Positions 37,289 to 46,287 of a stretch of DNA of 53,919 nt are shown one piece after another; within the stretch, counting starts at the first letter, position 1; every line of letters begins with the position of its first letter. The position numbers were made by a program, and so were the translations under genes. The DNA is from Firmicutes bacterium CAG:170 (lineage in GTDB: Bacteria > Bacillota > Clostridia > Oscillospirales > Oscillospiraceae). Below the pieces are notes generated by a model. The model did no database searches, was not told the origin of the DNA, and saw only the letters and a program-made list of their open reading frames with translations. Where the stretch lies: the NCBI GenBank assembly GCA_000436735.1, contig FR887093.1:1-53919 (forward strand), given 5' to 3'.

Positions 37289-37546
37289 ATGGCAAGCAGA
37301 ATCATCATCGAGAAGCGGCTCGCATTCCGCGAAGCGGCGCTTGAAAAGCTCTATGACGCATACACGGCGCTGGTCGACGGCGGCGTGAAATCCTACATGA
37401 TCGATGACCGGCAGCTCACCCGTTTTGATCTCCCGGCGCTGTCGGAAGAAATTAAGCAGATGGAGAATGAGATCGATCAACTGACCTCGGAGCTGAACGG
37501 CAGCAAGCGCCGCAAGGCATTCGGCGTCATCCCCCGCGATTGGTGA
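37289..37546 (+). CDS. small head protein (gpW / DUF6148-like)
   Basis: This 85-aa, helical, charged protein sits between terminase and portal, the place of lambda gpW. The pattern YDAYTALVDGGVKSYMIDDR followed by QLTRFDLPALSEEIKQMENE is typical of the small head-completion proteins grouped as gpW or DUF6148. It would close the head after packaging. AAGGAG site before ATG. A perfect 22-bp hairpin starts 2 bases after its stop. Confidence 0.75.
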   Translation: MASRIIIEKRLAFREAALEKLYDAYTALVDGGVKSYMIDDRQLTRFDLPALSEEIKQMENEIDQLTSELNGSKRRKAFGVIPRDW

Positions 37547-37547
37547 G

Positions 37548-37655
37548 CATTTTCGTGAGGTCACGAAAATGATAAATACAGCAATTCGCCCGAAAGGGCT
37601 TTTGCACGGGCGCTCTGGCGGAGTTTTCTCCTTTCGCCGCCAGAGTGTCCGTTTT
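37548..37655 (+). terminator. row of hairpins between gpW-like gene and portal gene
   Basis: Three hairpins follow each other. An 11-bp perfect palindrome (CATTTTCGTGA, GG, TCACGAAAATG; 37548-37571) comes first. A GCCC-GAAA-GGGC tetraloop stem (37588-37599) followed by TTTT is second. Last is a long stem with arms around CTCTGGCGG (37613-37621) and CCGCCAGAG (37637-37645), extendable by ACGG/CCGT, followed by TTTTCT. They may attenuate or process the late mRNA between packaging and capsid genes. Confidence 0.5.
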
Positions 37656-37678
37656 CTATTTCACAGGAGGCGAAAGCA

Positions 37679-39286
37679 TTGAGCAAGAGAAATCACAGCC
37701 GGAGCGCTGCTCCGTATGCCAAGGGCTATAGCGAAGCTGGTGCGAGCGTCACCCGGCGCGCGCTCAAAGGGTTCACCCCAGACAGCGGTTCGCCAAACGA
37801 AGACATTAACCGCAACAACGCCACGCTGCGCCAGCGGTCGAGAATGCTTTATATGGCGTCGCCCGTGGCCACGAGCGCCATCAACACCAACCGCACAAAG
37901 GTTGTCGGCACAGGCTTGACGCTGAAAGCGACCGTCGACCGCGACCTGCTGGGGCTTTCTCCGGAGGCGGCAAAAGAGTGGCAGCACAAAGCCGAGATGG
38001 AATTTCGGCTCTGGGGCGGTAAAAAGCAGAACTGCGACGCGCTCGGCCTGAACAACTTCATGGCGCTGCAGCAGCTCGCGCTCAAATCGTGGCTCATGTC
38101 CGGAGACGTGTTTGTCCTGGTGAAGCGTTACCCGGCGGCGCCGCTGAATCCCTATTCTATGCGGTTGCACGTCATTGAAGCAGACCGCGTTTCCACACCT
38201 ACCAACTTCAGCGGAGGCTACACCTACGGCGGCTTCATGGATGCCGTCGTTCCGGATGGGAAGCCCGGCGCCGGTCACCGCGTTTTCGACGGCGTGGAGG
38301 TCGACAAAAACGGCCGCGTCGTTGCCTATTACATCAGCAACACCTATCCGCACCAGATCACGACCGAGAAACAGGAATGGACGCGCGTCCCGGCCTACGG
38401 TGAGCGCACCGGCCTGCCGAATATCCTGCACATCATGGACAGCGAGCGCCCCGATCAGTACCGCGGCGTTCCGTATCTGGCACAGGTTATTGAGCCGCTG
38501 CTGCAGCTTCGCCGCTACACGGAATCGGAGCTGATGGCGGCGCTGGTGCAGAGTTTCTTTACGGCATGGATTGAAACGGAAACCGATCCGTCCGGTACGC
38601 CATTCAATGAAGTCGGCACAGGAGACATTGCCGGCGTTCCGACTGCCAGCCCGGATGGTGCTGGTGCAAGCAATATCTCTGACGATCCCAACGAGTACGA
38701 AATGGGGCCGGGTACGGTAACGCACCTTGCTCCCGGCGAGAAAGTCAACTTTGGCAGTCCGAACATCCCGACCGCAGGGTTTGAGACGTTCGTGAAGACA
38801 ATTTGCCGCTTGGTCGGCTCGGCGCTGGAACTGCCTTATGACGTACTCATCAAGGAATTCAACAGCTCCTACTCTGCAAGCCGCGGTGCGCTGCTGGAAG
38901 CATGGGAAGCGTTCAAAATGCGCCGGTCTTGGTTCGTGAACGACTTCTGCCAGCCGATCTACGAGCTGTTCATGGCCGAAGCTGTTGCGCTCGGACGCAT
39001 CAATGCTCCGGGCTTCCACACAGATCCGCTCTTGCGCGAGGCGTGGTGCGGCGCTCGCTGGATTGGCCCCGTTCAGGGTTCCCTCGACCCAAAGAAGGAG
39101 GCCGAGGCCGCTCTGATGCTGACCAACCGCGCCATCAAGACGAACGATCAGGTTACGCGCGAAATGTCTGGCGGCGACTGGGAAGAAAATGTCGATCAGC
39201 TTGCGCGTGAAAATGAATTGCTCGCAGCCATCGGGAGCGTACAGCAGCCAGCAGAAAACACACCGCCTGCGAGCGGTGAAGAGTGA
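37679..39286 (+). CDS. phage portal protein (lambda family)
   Basis: This 535-aa protein is a lambda gpB-type portal: KRNHSRSAAPYAKGYSEAGA, RQRSRMLYMASPVATSAINT NRTKVVG (split) and later VKTICRLVGSALELPYDVLI plus the SSYSASRGALLEAWEAF block that is strongly conserved in this family. Portal forms the dodecameric ring through which DNA enters and to which the tail joins. The start is TTG 8 bases after AGGAGG. Confidence 0.93.
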   Translation: MSKRNHSRSAAPYAKGYSEAGASVTRRALKGFTPDSGSPNEDINRNNATLRQRSRMLYMASPVATSAINTNRTKVVGTGLTLKATVDRDLLGLSPEAAKEWQHKAEMEFRLWGGKKQNCDALGLNNFMALQQLALKSWLMSGDVFVLVKRYPAAPLNPYSMRLHVIEADRVSTPTNFSGGYTYGGFMDAVVPDGKPGAGHRVFDGVEVDKNGRVVAYYISNTYPHQITTEKQEWTRVPAYGERTGLPNILHIMDSERPDQYRGVPYLAQVIEPLLQLRRYTESELMAALVQSFFTAWIETETDPSGTPFNEVGTGDIAGVPTASPDGAGASNISDDPNEYEMGPGTVTHLAPGEKVNFGSPNIPTAGFETFVKTICRLVGSALELPYDVLIKEFNSSYSASRGALLEAWEAFKMRRSWFVNDFCQPIYELFMAEAVALGRINAPGFHTDPLLREAWCGARWIGPVQGSLDPKKEAEAALMLTNRAIKTNDQVTREMSGGDWEENVDQLARENELLAAIGSVQQPAENTPPASGEE

Positions 39287-39300
39287 AGGAGGAATCGGGC

Positions 39301-40542
39301 ATGAAAATGAAAAATGCGCCGGCTATTTCGATCAGCAAAAAGGTCTATACCATGGCCACTACGGATGAATCTGGCAGCTCGGCCGAGATCACCATGTATG
39401 GTGACATCTATGAGCAGCAGCCGACAAACTGGTGGGGCGAACCCATCGAGGGGCAGTACATTCTACTTAGTGAGTTTTTGGAGGACCTCAAGCAGATTTC
39501 TTCCTGCAAGAACATCACAATCCGCATGAACAGCTACGGTGGCGACGCCGGAGCCTCAAATATGATTCATAACCGCCTGCGGGAGCTTTCCCGGAGCGGC
39601 GCAAAGCTCACCTGTATTGTGGACGGCGTAGCCATGTCGGGCGGCAGCATCATCATGTGCGCCTGCGATACGGTCAAGGTCAATCCGTCCAGCATCATTA
39701 TGATTCACAAGTGCTGGCAGTTTCTTTTCGGCGGCTATAACGCCGATGAGCTGCGGGAGCAGGCTACGCAGCAGGACGCATGGGATAAGATGCAGTCCGA
39801 GGTCTACAAGCGAAAAACCGGGCTTTCCGAAACAGTCATCATGCACATGATGGCAGATACAACCTACATGACAGGTCGTGAGGCCATCGAAAAGGGCTTC
39901 GCGGATGAACTGATTGAAGATGCCGAGCCTGTCGGTATCGCCGCTAGCGCGGATGGGCGCAGCCTGTTCGTGCGCGGCAAGCAGTTTCACCTCGCTCCGG
40001 GCATGTTTGCCCCGGACAACATTCCTACGGTCGATTCCGAGGCAGCGGCCCCGGTTGAGGCGAATAAAAACAAGCCGGAGAATCCCGGCGAAGAAGGAGG
40101 AAACTCTACTATGACACTGGAAGAGCTCCGGGCAAAATACCCGGACGAAATTGCTCAGGCTGAAGCTGCTGCACGGGCCGCTGTCGATCACACCGAAGCG
40201 GTCAATGCGGCGGTTCAGGCCGAACGGGAACGGATGCAGGAAATTGACGAAGTCGCCAGCCTGCTCGATCCTGCCGACGTGCGTGAAGCCAAGTACGGCG
40301 AAAAGCCTTGCACCGCCGCCGATCTGGTGATGGCTGACGCGAAGAAGCGCGCAAAGCAGGGCAAGAAATTCCTGTCCGACCTCAAGGACGATGCCGACGA
40401 GTCCAACGCCGAAGACGTTGGCGCAACGCCTCCCCCTGCTGAGGAAGAGGAAGAAGACGATGACGCGAAGAAGACCCCGGAAGCGCGGCTGGCCGATGCA
40501 AGGGCCAAGGTTTCTGCGCTGTTCGGCAAGAAGGAGGGCTAA
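39301..40542 (+). CDS. head maturation protease (ClpP-like) fused to scaffold
   Basis: The N-terminal 215 residues of this 413-aa protein are a ClpP/SppA-like serine protease: nucleophile Ser113 in VDGVAMSGGSII, His136 in IIMIHKCW, and ADTTYMTGREAIEKGFAD. The C-terminal 140 residues are acidic and helical with a LDPADVREAKYGE segment and a EEEEEDDD stretch, as in scaffolds. An internal ATG at 40111 with a perfect AAGGAGG site would yield the scaffold alone, the same nested plan as lambda C/Nu3. The protein cleaves itself and the scaffold during prohead maturation. The ATG at 39301 is 8 bases after AAGGAGG. Confidence 0.9.
   Translation: MKMKNAPAISISKKVYTMATTDESGSSAEITMYGDIYEQQPTNWWGEPIEGQYILLSEFLEDLKQISSCKNITIRMNSYGGDAGASNMIHNRLRELSRSGAKLTCIVDGVAMSGGSIIMCACDTVKVNPSSIIMIHKCWQFLFGGYNADELREQATQQDAWDKMQSEVYKRKTGLSETVIMHMMADTTYMTGREAIEKGFADELIEDAEPVGIAASADGRSLFVRGKQFHLAPGMFAPDNIPTVDSEAAAPVEANKNKPENPGEEGGNSTMTLEELRAKYPDEIAQAEAAARAAVDHTEAVNAAVQAERERMQEIDEVASLLDPADVREAKYGEKPCTAADLVMADAKKRAKQGKKFLSDLKDDADESNAEDVGATPPPAEEEEEDDDAKKTPEARLADARAKVSALFGKKEG
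40111..40542 (+). CDS. nested scaffold protein (internal start)
   Basis: A strong ribosome site (AAGGAGG, 40094-40100) lies 10 bases before an in-frame ATG inside the protease gene. The 143-aa product (MTLEELRAKYPDEIAQ onward) is the acidic helical scaffold part. In lambda the scaffold Nu3 is made from the same kind of internal start within gene C, and excess scaffold over protease is needed for prohead assembly. Confidence 0.75.
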   Translation: MTLEELRAKYPDEIAQAEAAARAAVDHTEAVNAAVQAERERMQEIDEVASLLDPADVREAKYGEKPCTAADLVMADAKKRAKQGKKFLSDLKDDADESNAEDVGATPPPAEEEEEDDDAKKTPEARLADARAKVSALFGKKEG

Positions 40543-40545
40543 GCT

Positions 40546-40953
40546 ATGACGAACCTGAGCAAGAAACTCGGTGAGATGAATTTCGACGGTCTGTTCACGG
40601 ACGTCGTGCCTGCCGTTCAGGTACGCGGCGGCACCATTCGCAAGCAGACCACTTCTGCTGTCACACTCAAGCGCGGCACGATCCTCGCAAAATCCTACGG
40701 CACGGCTGGCGACGGCAAGCTGGTGATCCTCGGCTCCACTGCCGCGACCAATGAAACGCTGACGCCGGATTGCGTACTCTGCGACGATGTTACCGTTGGC
40801 ACCGACGCCGACGAAAAGGTCGCAGTCTACACGGCTGGCTGCTTCGACCCCGACAAGGTGAGCGTCGCTGCCAGCTACAGCATCACCGAAACCGACAAAG
40901 ACAATCTGCGTATGCGCGGTATCGTCTTCAAGGACGCCGCTGCTGCCGACTAA
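40546..40953 (+). CDS. head decoration protein (gpD-like)
   Basis: This 135-aa beta-rich protein follows the protease gene directly, as lambda D does. The pattern GGTIRKQTTSAVTLKRGTIL, CVLCDDVTVGTDADEKVAVY TAGCFDP (split) matches head decoration proteins that stabilise the expanded capsid. ATG after GGAGG. The major capsid gene follows. Confidence 0.85.
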   Translation: MTNLSKKLGEMNFDGLFTDVVPAVQVRGGTIRKQTTSAVTLKRGTILAKSYGTAGDGKLVILGSTAATNETLTPDCVLCDDVTVGTDADEKVAVYTAGCFDPDKVSVAASYSITETDKDNLRMRGIVFKDAAAAD

Positions 40954-40967
40954 GGAGGGAGTCAACT

Positions 40968-42053
40968 ATGAGTGCAGAACTGAACTTCTTTGATACCTAT
41001 ATCCTGATGGCGATTGTTGAGGAAATCGTGCCCAAGCAGACGTTCTTCAAGGATCGCTACTTCCCGACGGGCGATGACGACATCTTCGCTTCCGACAAGG
41101 TGCTGACCGAGTACCGCAAGGGCGACCGCAAGATGGCGGCGTTCGTGTCTTCCCGCGCCGGTGATATTCCGATGGAACGCCGGGGCTTTGAGATCCACGA
41201 ATACCAGCCCGCGTTCATCGCTCCTTCTCGTCTGCTGACGCAGGACGATCTGCGCAAGCGCGGCTTCGGCGAAGCCATCTATGCCAACAGCACCCCGGCC
41301 CAGCGCGCCGCCCGCCTGCAGCGTGACGATCTTTCCGATATGGACATTCGCATCACCCGTCGTGAAGAGTGGATGGCCGTCCAGACCATGATCAACAACT
41401 CCTGCACGATGCAGTCGTACATCGACGATAAGACCGAAGGTGAAAAGCTGTATGTGCAGTTTTATGACACGACGAGCGATCACGCCTACACCGTCAGCAC
41501 CAAGTGGAACGCAACTGACGAAAAGGGTGCGGCGTTCTTCTCCGACGTGAAGAATATGTGCCGCAAGCTGTCCAAGCGTGGCCTCCGGGCAGCAGACCTC
41601 GTGATCGGCTCCGACGTTGCAGACGCGATCCTCGCTCTCACGGACGTCAAGTCCCTGCTCGACCGCAACAGCGGCATCATCATCGGCACGATTGATCAGC
41701 AGCTCAGCCCCTATGACGGCGTTACCTATATGGGTACGCTGAACTTCGGCGGTTTCCGCCTCAACGTGATTTGCGTGGACGAAACCTATGTCGATGACAG
41801 CGGTGCGGAGCAGCGGTACTTCCCCGCGACCTCTGCAATGGTCACAGCTCCCGACTGCGGTCACATGATGTACGGCCAGATCACGCAGATTGATTACGGC
41901 TCGACCGACTTCTCCACCTACGTTGCAAAGCGCGTCCCGAAGTTTGTTCTCGACCAGCCCAACGACAGACGCAAGCTGCGCTTGGCTGCCCGTCCGCTGG
42001 CTGCGCCGAAAAACTACTGCCCGTACATCTACGCGGCAAACGTCGTGGCCTGA
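40968..42053 (+). CDS. major capsid protein (lambda gpE family)
   Basis: This 361-aa protein begins MSAELNFFDTYILMAIVEEI and contains TFFKDRYFPTGDDDIFASDK VLTEYRKGDRK (split), RRGFEIHEYQPAFIAPSRLL and the end segment AKRVPKFVLDQPNDRRKLRL with LAARPL, all hallmarks of gpE-type HK97-fold capsid proteins. It forms the icosahedral shell. AAGGAGG before the ATG. Order protease-decoration-capsid is as in lambda. Confidence 0.93.
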   Translation: MSAELNFFDTYILMAIVEEIVPKQTFFKDRYFPTGDDDIFASDKVLTEYRKGDRKMAAFVSSRAGDIPMERRGFEIHEYQPAFIAPSRLLTQDDLRKRGFGEAIYANSTPAQRAARLQRDDLSDMDIRITRREEWMAVQTMINNSCTMQSYIDDKTEGEKLYVQFYDTTSDHAYTVSTKWNATDEKGAAFFSDVKNMCRKLSKRGLRAADLVIGSDVADAILALTDVKSLLDRNSGIIIGTIDQQLSPYDGVTYMGTLNFGGFRLNVICVDETYVDDSGAEQRYFPATSAMVTAPDCGHMMYGQITQIDYGSTDFSTYVAKRVPKFVLDQPNDRRKLRLAARPLAAPKNYCPYIYAANVVA

Positions 42054-42076
42054 TCGGCGCGTGAAAGGAGTACGGC

Positions 42077-42529
42077 ATGAAAATTGAAATTATCAGCGGT
42101 TCCTACGGCTGGCGTAAGACCAAGGACGCCATGCCGAAGCTCGTTGAGCGCGGCGGCGTCTGCGAGGTAGACGAAGCCGAAGCAAGGCGTCTCGTCGCGC
42201 TCGGCGTCGCAGCGATCGTCCACGAAGCAGACGAAGCGCCTGTTGCAAGCAGCAGCACGGTCGAAAGCGGCGACACCCCCTGCGCCGATATGCCCAGCGA
42301 AGAAAACGGCGCAGAGAGCGGCGCAGAGGCCCATCTCGACGCGGAGCAGCTACAGGAAATGACGGTGGCACAGCTCAAAGAGCTTGCCGCCGAGCTTGGC
42401 ATTGAAACGGCGAAGCTCCGCAAGAAAGATGACCTGATTGCGGCAATCGTTGCCGTGCCCGTCGAGCCGGGCGAGGAAATCAGTGAGGATGATCTTCCTG
42501 ATCTGAGCGCCGCCGCGCCGGTGGTATGA
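42077..42529 (+). CDS. head protein with Rho-N-like C-terminal domain (gpFI-like position)
   Basis: The first 60 residues (MKIEIISGSYGWRKTKDAMP then RRLVALGVAAIV) form a small fold common to proteins after the capsid gene. A low-complexity linker follows, and residues about 92-125 (EMTVAQLKELAAELGIETAK LRKKDDLIAAI, split) are a SAP/Rho-N-type domain that binds nucleic acid. The place matches lambda FI, which stimulates packaging. Function by position. Confidence 0.75.
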   Translation: MKIEIISGSYGWRKTKDAMPKLVERGGVCEVDEAEARRLVALGVAAIVHEADEAPVASSSTVESGDTPCADMPSEENGAESGAEAHLDAEQLQEMTVAQLKELAAELGIETAKLRKKDDLIAAIVAVPVEPGEEISEDDLPDLSAAAPVV

Positions 42530-42906
42530 GCAAATTCAAGGACATGGTCGCGCGTGACAATGCGCGGACCTTTATGAACCTCGACGAGTTTGCAGAGAAG
42601 CGGGTCGTGGTCTACGACGGCGTGACATACGACGGCGAGGATCACGCTGGCATTCCGGTTGTGCTGTCCGGGCTGAAAGAGAAAGACCGCCGCCAGCTTA
42701 TGAGCGATCATATTCAGGGGCTGTTCCTCGTTTCGTCCGTGCTGCATTGCAGGATTCAGGATCTCGGCGGCAACCAACCGGAAAAAGGGATGCGCATGGA
42801 GATCAGCGATCCCGATGACGCTACCTTCTTCCGACGCTTCTACGTCGCCTCGTCGGTCTGCGAGCTGGGCCTGCTTCGCGTAGAACTGGAGGCGTTCAAC
42901 GAATGA
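42526..42906 (+). CDS. head-tail joining protein (gpFII-like)
   Basis: This 126-aa protein begins FKDMVARDNARTFMNLDEFA and contains VVYDGVTYDGEDHAGIPVVL, a beta-rich segment seen in head-tail connector proteins of the lambda FII kind (attachment protein in the connector). The ATG overlaps the preceding stop and the following start. Family recognition is moderate; position is strong. Confidence 0.78.
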   Translation: MSKFKDMVARDNARTFMNLDEFAEKRVVVYDGVTYDGEDHAGIPVVLSGLKEKDRRQLMSDHIQGLFLVSSVLHCRIQDLGGNQPEKGMRMEISDPDDATFFRRFYVASSVCELGLLRVELEAFNE

Positions 42907-43553
42907 GCAGCTTCTACGTCGAATGCATCGGCGCTGAGAAATTCCAGAACGCAGAGCAGATGCTTGCTGATGTGCCGGGCGGCATGGAACGTGCGCTGAA
43001 ATCCGCGACAAAACGTGCCGTATCGTTCCTGCGAACGCAAAGCACGAAAGAAATCCGGCAGCGGTATGACATCTCGCGGAAGAATATCCGCGCCGAACAG
43101 AATATCCGCGTCAATTACCGCTATTTCAACGGTGTTGAAGCGCGTGTCTCGTTCCGCGGCAACAAAATTCCACTCTGGCGCTATGGCGGCTCGTCTCCAA
43201 AGACGCCGACCGTCAATCCCGATAAGACCATCATGGCCATTGTCAACGGCAATCTTCGCCCGGTTCATCCGGGCATTGCCGCGGCAGGCCATCAGCTCGT
43301 TTCAACTTCGCCGACCACGTTCTCCCGCGCGTTCGTTGCACAGATGAAATCCGGGCATATCGGCATTTTCGAGCGGACCGGCGGCAAGACGGCGACTGGC
43401 GACGCGGAGATCAAGGAAATCATGGGTTCGTCTGTCCCGCAGATGCTCGGCAACGAAGATGTTCAGGAAAGCCTCGCTGAAAAGACGATGGCAAAAATGG
43501 ATGAACGTTTAGAGCATGAAGTGAACCGAATCCTTGCAGGATGGGGAGGTTAA
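42903..43553 (+). CDS. minor tail protein Z-like (tail completion)
   Basis: This 216-aa protein has the pattern ALKSATKRAVSFLRTQSTKE IRQRYDIS (split) of GpZ-type minor tail proteins and the RVSFRGNKIPLWRYGG and HIGIFERTGG segments that are typical. It helps finish the tail's head-proximal end. ATG overlaps the preceding stop. The next gene starts 3 bases after its stop. Confidence 0.85.
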   Translation: MSSFYVECIGAEKFQNAEQMLADVPGGMERALKSATKRAVSFLRTQSTKEIRQRYDISRKNIRAEQNIRVNYRYFNGVEARVSFRGNKIPLWRYGGSSPKTPTVNPDKTIMAIVNGNLRPVHPGIAAAGHQLVSTSPTTFSRAFVAQMKSGHIGIFERTGGKTATGDAEIKEIMGSSVPQMLGNEDVQESLAEKTMAKMDERLEHEVNRILAGWGG

Positions 43554-43556
43554 ATT

Positions 43557-44048
43557 TTGACACGACTGAATTTACTGGACGCGCTTACGAGCTTCACGAA
43601 TGAGGTCATGCGCGAAATTCTTCTTCCCGTGCGGCGGCAGAAGGGCGACGAGGAAGAACCTGCCGAGCGCCCGCCGCTGGTCTACCGCCAGCGTCTGCCC
43701 GATGTCAAATCCGCGACCTCGAAAGCGCCGTACATTCTGCATCAAATCGTCACTGGCGAAGATGAGCAGAAGCCCGGCGAGCCGACGGACAGCAGCGTTG
43801 AGGTCCGCTCTCTTTTCTGCGTGTACGGTGAAGACGATCAGGAAGGTGCGCTGCGGCTGCTTACGACGGTCGAGCATTTCCGTCAAGAGCTTCTGATGCA
43901 CGGCGTAATCGCCAAGCAGTTTGCGCTGGATCTTTCACAGAAGCTATCCACACTCTACTACACCGACAACACCGCACCGTACTTCTGCGCGGAGCTGGTG
44001 TCGGTATGGAAAATCCCCAGTGTCAACAGGGAGGCATTTGCATGGTAA
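43557..44048 (+). CDS. tail completion/terminator protein (hypothetical)
   Basis: This 163-aa protein starts at TTG after GGGGAGG and contains RPPLVYRQRLPDVKSATSKA PYILHQIV (split) and a VRSLFCVYGEDDQEGALRLL pattern common to phage tail terminator-type proteins of contractile phages. It lies between gpZ-like and sheath genes where a tail terminator is expected. The family is recognised only loosely. Confidence 0.7.
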   Translation: MTRLNLLDALTSFTNEVMREILLPVRRQKGDEEEPAERPPLVYRQRLPDVKSATSKAPYILHQIVTGEDEQKPGEPTDSSVEVRSLFCVYGEDDQEGALRLLTTVEHFRQELLMHGVIAKQFALDLSQKLSTLYYTDNTAPYFCAELVSVWKIPSVNREAFAW

Positions 44049-44323
44049 AAGCCAAAGGCAAGGCCGGTGCGAAAAGCGCCGGCTTTTGTATGTACATCGG
44101 GCCGAGCATCGTCGGCACGATCCAGCAGGCGCGTATCCTGTACGGTGACAAGCAGGACGCGCTCGCGCAGATCTCGGCAGCGGTTGAGAAATATCCGCTG
44201 ATTGCCACGCTGGTTATTCCCGGCGATCAGGTATCCGAGGCAAGAATCAAAGTCAAAACACCCGGTAATCTGCTCTATGTGAATTATCACAAGCTGGCAG
44301 ACCGGAGAAAGAAGGAGGAGTAA
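44042..44323 (+). CDS. hypothetical late protein before the sheath gene (93 aa)
   Basis: This 93-aa protein is basic at the N-terminus and has the conserved segment GFCMYIGPSIVGTIQQARIL followed by LIATLVIPGDQVSEARIK. I recognise this as a small protein that routinely precedes tail sheath genes in Firmicute myoviruses; function not known. AGGGAGG site and ATG; overlaps the previous gene by 7 bases. Confidence 0.72.
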   Translation: MVKAKGKAGAKSAGFCMYIGPSIVGTIQQARILYGDKQDALAQISAAVEKYPLIATLVIPGDQVSEARIKVKTPGNLLYVNYHKLADRRKKEE

Positions 44324-44326
44324 CCA

Positions 44327-45742
44327 TTGAAGCATGGCGTATATGTGCGGGAGCAGAAAACGAGCGTTTCGACGCCCGTTGTCGCTGAATCCGGTGTGCC
44401 GTTCGTTGTCGGCACAGCACCGGTTCACTCCGCAGAATCCCCGGCCGCGCTCTTTACCCCGGTGCTTTGCACCGACTGGGAAGACGCGGTAAAGAAGCTG
44501 GGCTATTCCGACGACTGGAAGACCTACACGATCTGCGAAGTCATGTACTCGCATTTCAAGCTGTTCCAGCGTCAGCCAATCATCTTCTGCAACGTGCTTG
44601 ATCCGAGCACCAACAAGGAGGCCGTCGCGGGCGCGGAAGTCACCCTTTCCGGCAAGCAGGCAAAGCTGCCGTTCGACGCGATCCTGTCCAGTCTCGTTGT
44701 CAAGACGGCATCTTCGTCCGAATCGCCGCTTGTCAAAGACACGGACTATGCCGCGTACTACTCGGACGGCAACCTTATCGTCGAGACGATCGAGGACGGC
44801 GCAGCCAAGGACGCGACCAAACTCTTTATCAGCTACGACAAGGTCAAGACGACTGAAATCGGCGACGATGATATTGTCAAGGGCATCGAGGCGATTGACC
44901 TCTGCATGGCAACCGTCAGCATCACGCCCGACCTCATCATCGCGCCCGGCTGGTCTCATACCAGCACCGTACAGGCTGTCATGGCTGCGAAAGCCGAAGT
45001 CATCAACGGCATTCTCGGCGCAAAGTCCATCTGCGATATTGACTGCTCCGCCAGCGGCGCGCGCAGCTATGACGCCGTCGCCGCGAAGAAGTCCGCGACG
45101 AACCTGATCGACCCGGCTCAGATTGCAGTCTGGCCGCAGGTGAAGCTCGGCAGCAAGCAGTTCCATCTCTCCACCCAGCTCGCGGGCCTGATGGCGAAGG
45201 TGGACAGCGGCAACGACGGTGTGCCGTATGAATCGCCCTCTAATAAGGCCCTCCAGTGCGACGGCGCTTGCCTGGAAGACGGCACAGACGTCACCCTCAC
45301 GCTGGAGCAGGCGAACATTCTGAACGCCAACGGCATTTGCACGGCGCTCAAGTTTATGAATGGCTTCGTGGCGTGGGGCAACTACACCGCCTGCTACCCC
45401 AGCAACACCGACATCAAGGACTATTTCATCCCGATCAGCAGAATGTTCAAGTGGGTCGGCAACTCCCTCATCAAGACGTTCTGGTCGAAGACGGACAGCC
45501 CCATGAACCGGCGCCTGCTGGACAACATCAAGGATTCCGCGAACAACTGGCTCGCAGGGCTTGTGGGCAGCGAGTATCTGCTCGGCGCCCGCGTTGAGAT
45601 CCTCGACTCCGAGAATCCCATGACGGACCTCATGGCCGGTATTGTGAGAATCCACATCTACATGACGCCGCCCAGCCCTGCACAGGAGATCGACTTCGTA
45701 CTCGAATACGACACCGATTACGTGCAGAGCGCGTTGGCGTGA
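44327..45742 (+). CDS. tail sheath protein
   Basis: This 471-aa protein is a contractile tail sheath: KHGVYVREQKTSVSTPVVAE at the start, GVPFVVGTAPVH, a variable domain in the middle, TPDLIIAPGWSHTSTVQAVM, LIDPAQIAVWPQVKLGSKQF and the conserved C-terminal end VRIHIYMTPPSPAQEIDFVL. It shows that the virion is a myovirus. Start TTG behind AAGGAGG with 6-base spacing. The tube gene follows after 17 bases. Confidence 0.95.
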   Translation: MKHGVYVREQKTSVSTPVVAESGVPFVVGTAPVHSAESPAALFTPVLCTDWEDAVKKLGYSDDWKTYTICEVMYSHFKLFQRQPIIFCNVLDPSTNKEAVAGAEVTLSGKQAKLPFDAILSSLVVKTASSSESPLVKDTDYAAYYSDGNLIVETIEDGAAKDATKLFISYDKVKTTEIGDDDIVKGIEAIDLCMATVSITPDLIIAPGWSHTSTVQAVMAAKAEVINGILGAKSICDIDCSASGARSYDAVAAKKSATNLIDPAQIAVWPQVKLGSKQFHLSTQLAGLMAKVDSGNDGVPYESPSNKALQCDGACLEDGTDVTLTLEQANILNANGICTALKFMNGFVAWGNYTACYPSNTDIKDYFIPISRMFKWVGNSLIKTFWSKTDSPMNRRLLDNIKDSANNWLAGLVGSEYLLGARVEILDSENPMTDLMAGIVRIHIYMTPPSPAQEIDFVLEYDTDYVQSALA

Positions 45743-45759
45743 CGAAGGAGGACTGAACA

Positions 45760-46281
45760 ATGGGAATGGTAGATCAGGCCGTAATCAACTTTGCCTGCTA
45801 CGAAGACGCCAAAGACTTCCTCGGTCTGGCTTCCGTGACGCTGCCCGATGTTGATTTCATTGTTGCGACCGTCTCCGGTGCTGGCATTGCCGGCAACGTG
45901 GAGGCGCCGATCATCGGCCATATGAACGCCATGACCGCGCAGCTCAAATTCCGCACCTTCAGCGCTGAGAGCCTGAAGCTGCAGGAGCCGCGCGAACACA
46001 ACATCGACCTGCGCGCGCCGCAGCAGGTGTATGACCCGATTGCGGGCGTTTACAAGACGCAGTCCGTCAAGCACGTCCTCGTGCTTGTTCCGAAGACGCT
46101 GTCGAACGGCAATATCGCCCCGGCGTCTCCCACGGACGGCTCTGGCAGCTACGCCGTGCGCCGCTGGGTGACGTACATCGATGACGCGAAGGTCATGGAG
46201 CTTGACCCGTACAACTACATCTGCGAGGTGAACGGTGTCGACTATCTTTCCGACACCCGCAAGGCCCTCGGCAAATCGTAA
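45760..46281 (+). CDS. major tail tube protein
   Basis: This 173-aa protein is a P2 FII-type tube protein: MGMVDQAVINFACYEDAKDF, VEAPIIGHMNAMTAQLKFRT, VYDPIAGVYKTQSVKHVLV and DPYNYICEVNGVDYLSDTRK. It stacks as hexamers inside the sheath. ATG follows AAGGAGG. A terminator-like hairpin follows the stop. Confidence 0.93.
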   Translation: MGMVDQAVINFACYEDAKDFLGLASVTLPDVDFIVATVSGAGIAGNVEAPIIGHMNAMTAQLKFRTFSAESLKLQEPREHNIDLRAPQQVYDPIAGVYKTQSVKHVLVLVPKTLSNGNIAPASPTDGSGSYAVRRWVTYIDDAKVMELDPYNYICEVNGVDYLSDTRKALGKS

Positions 46282-46287
46282 ATCTTT

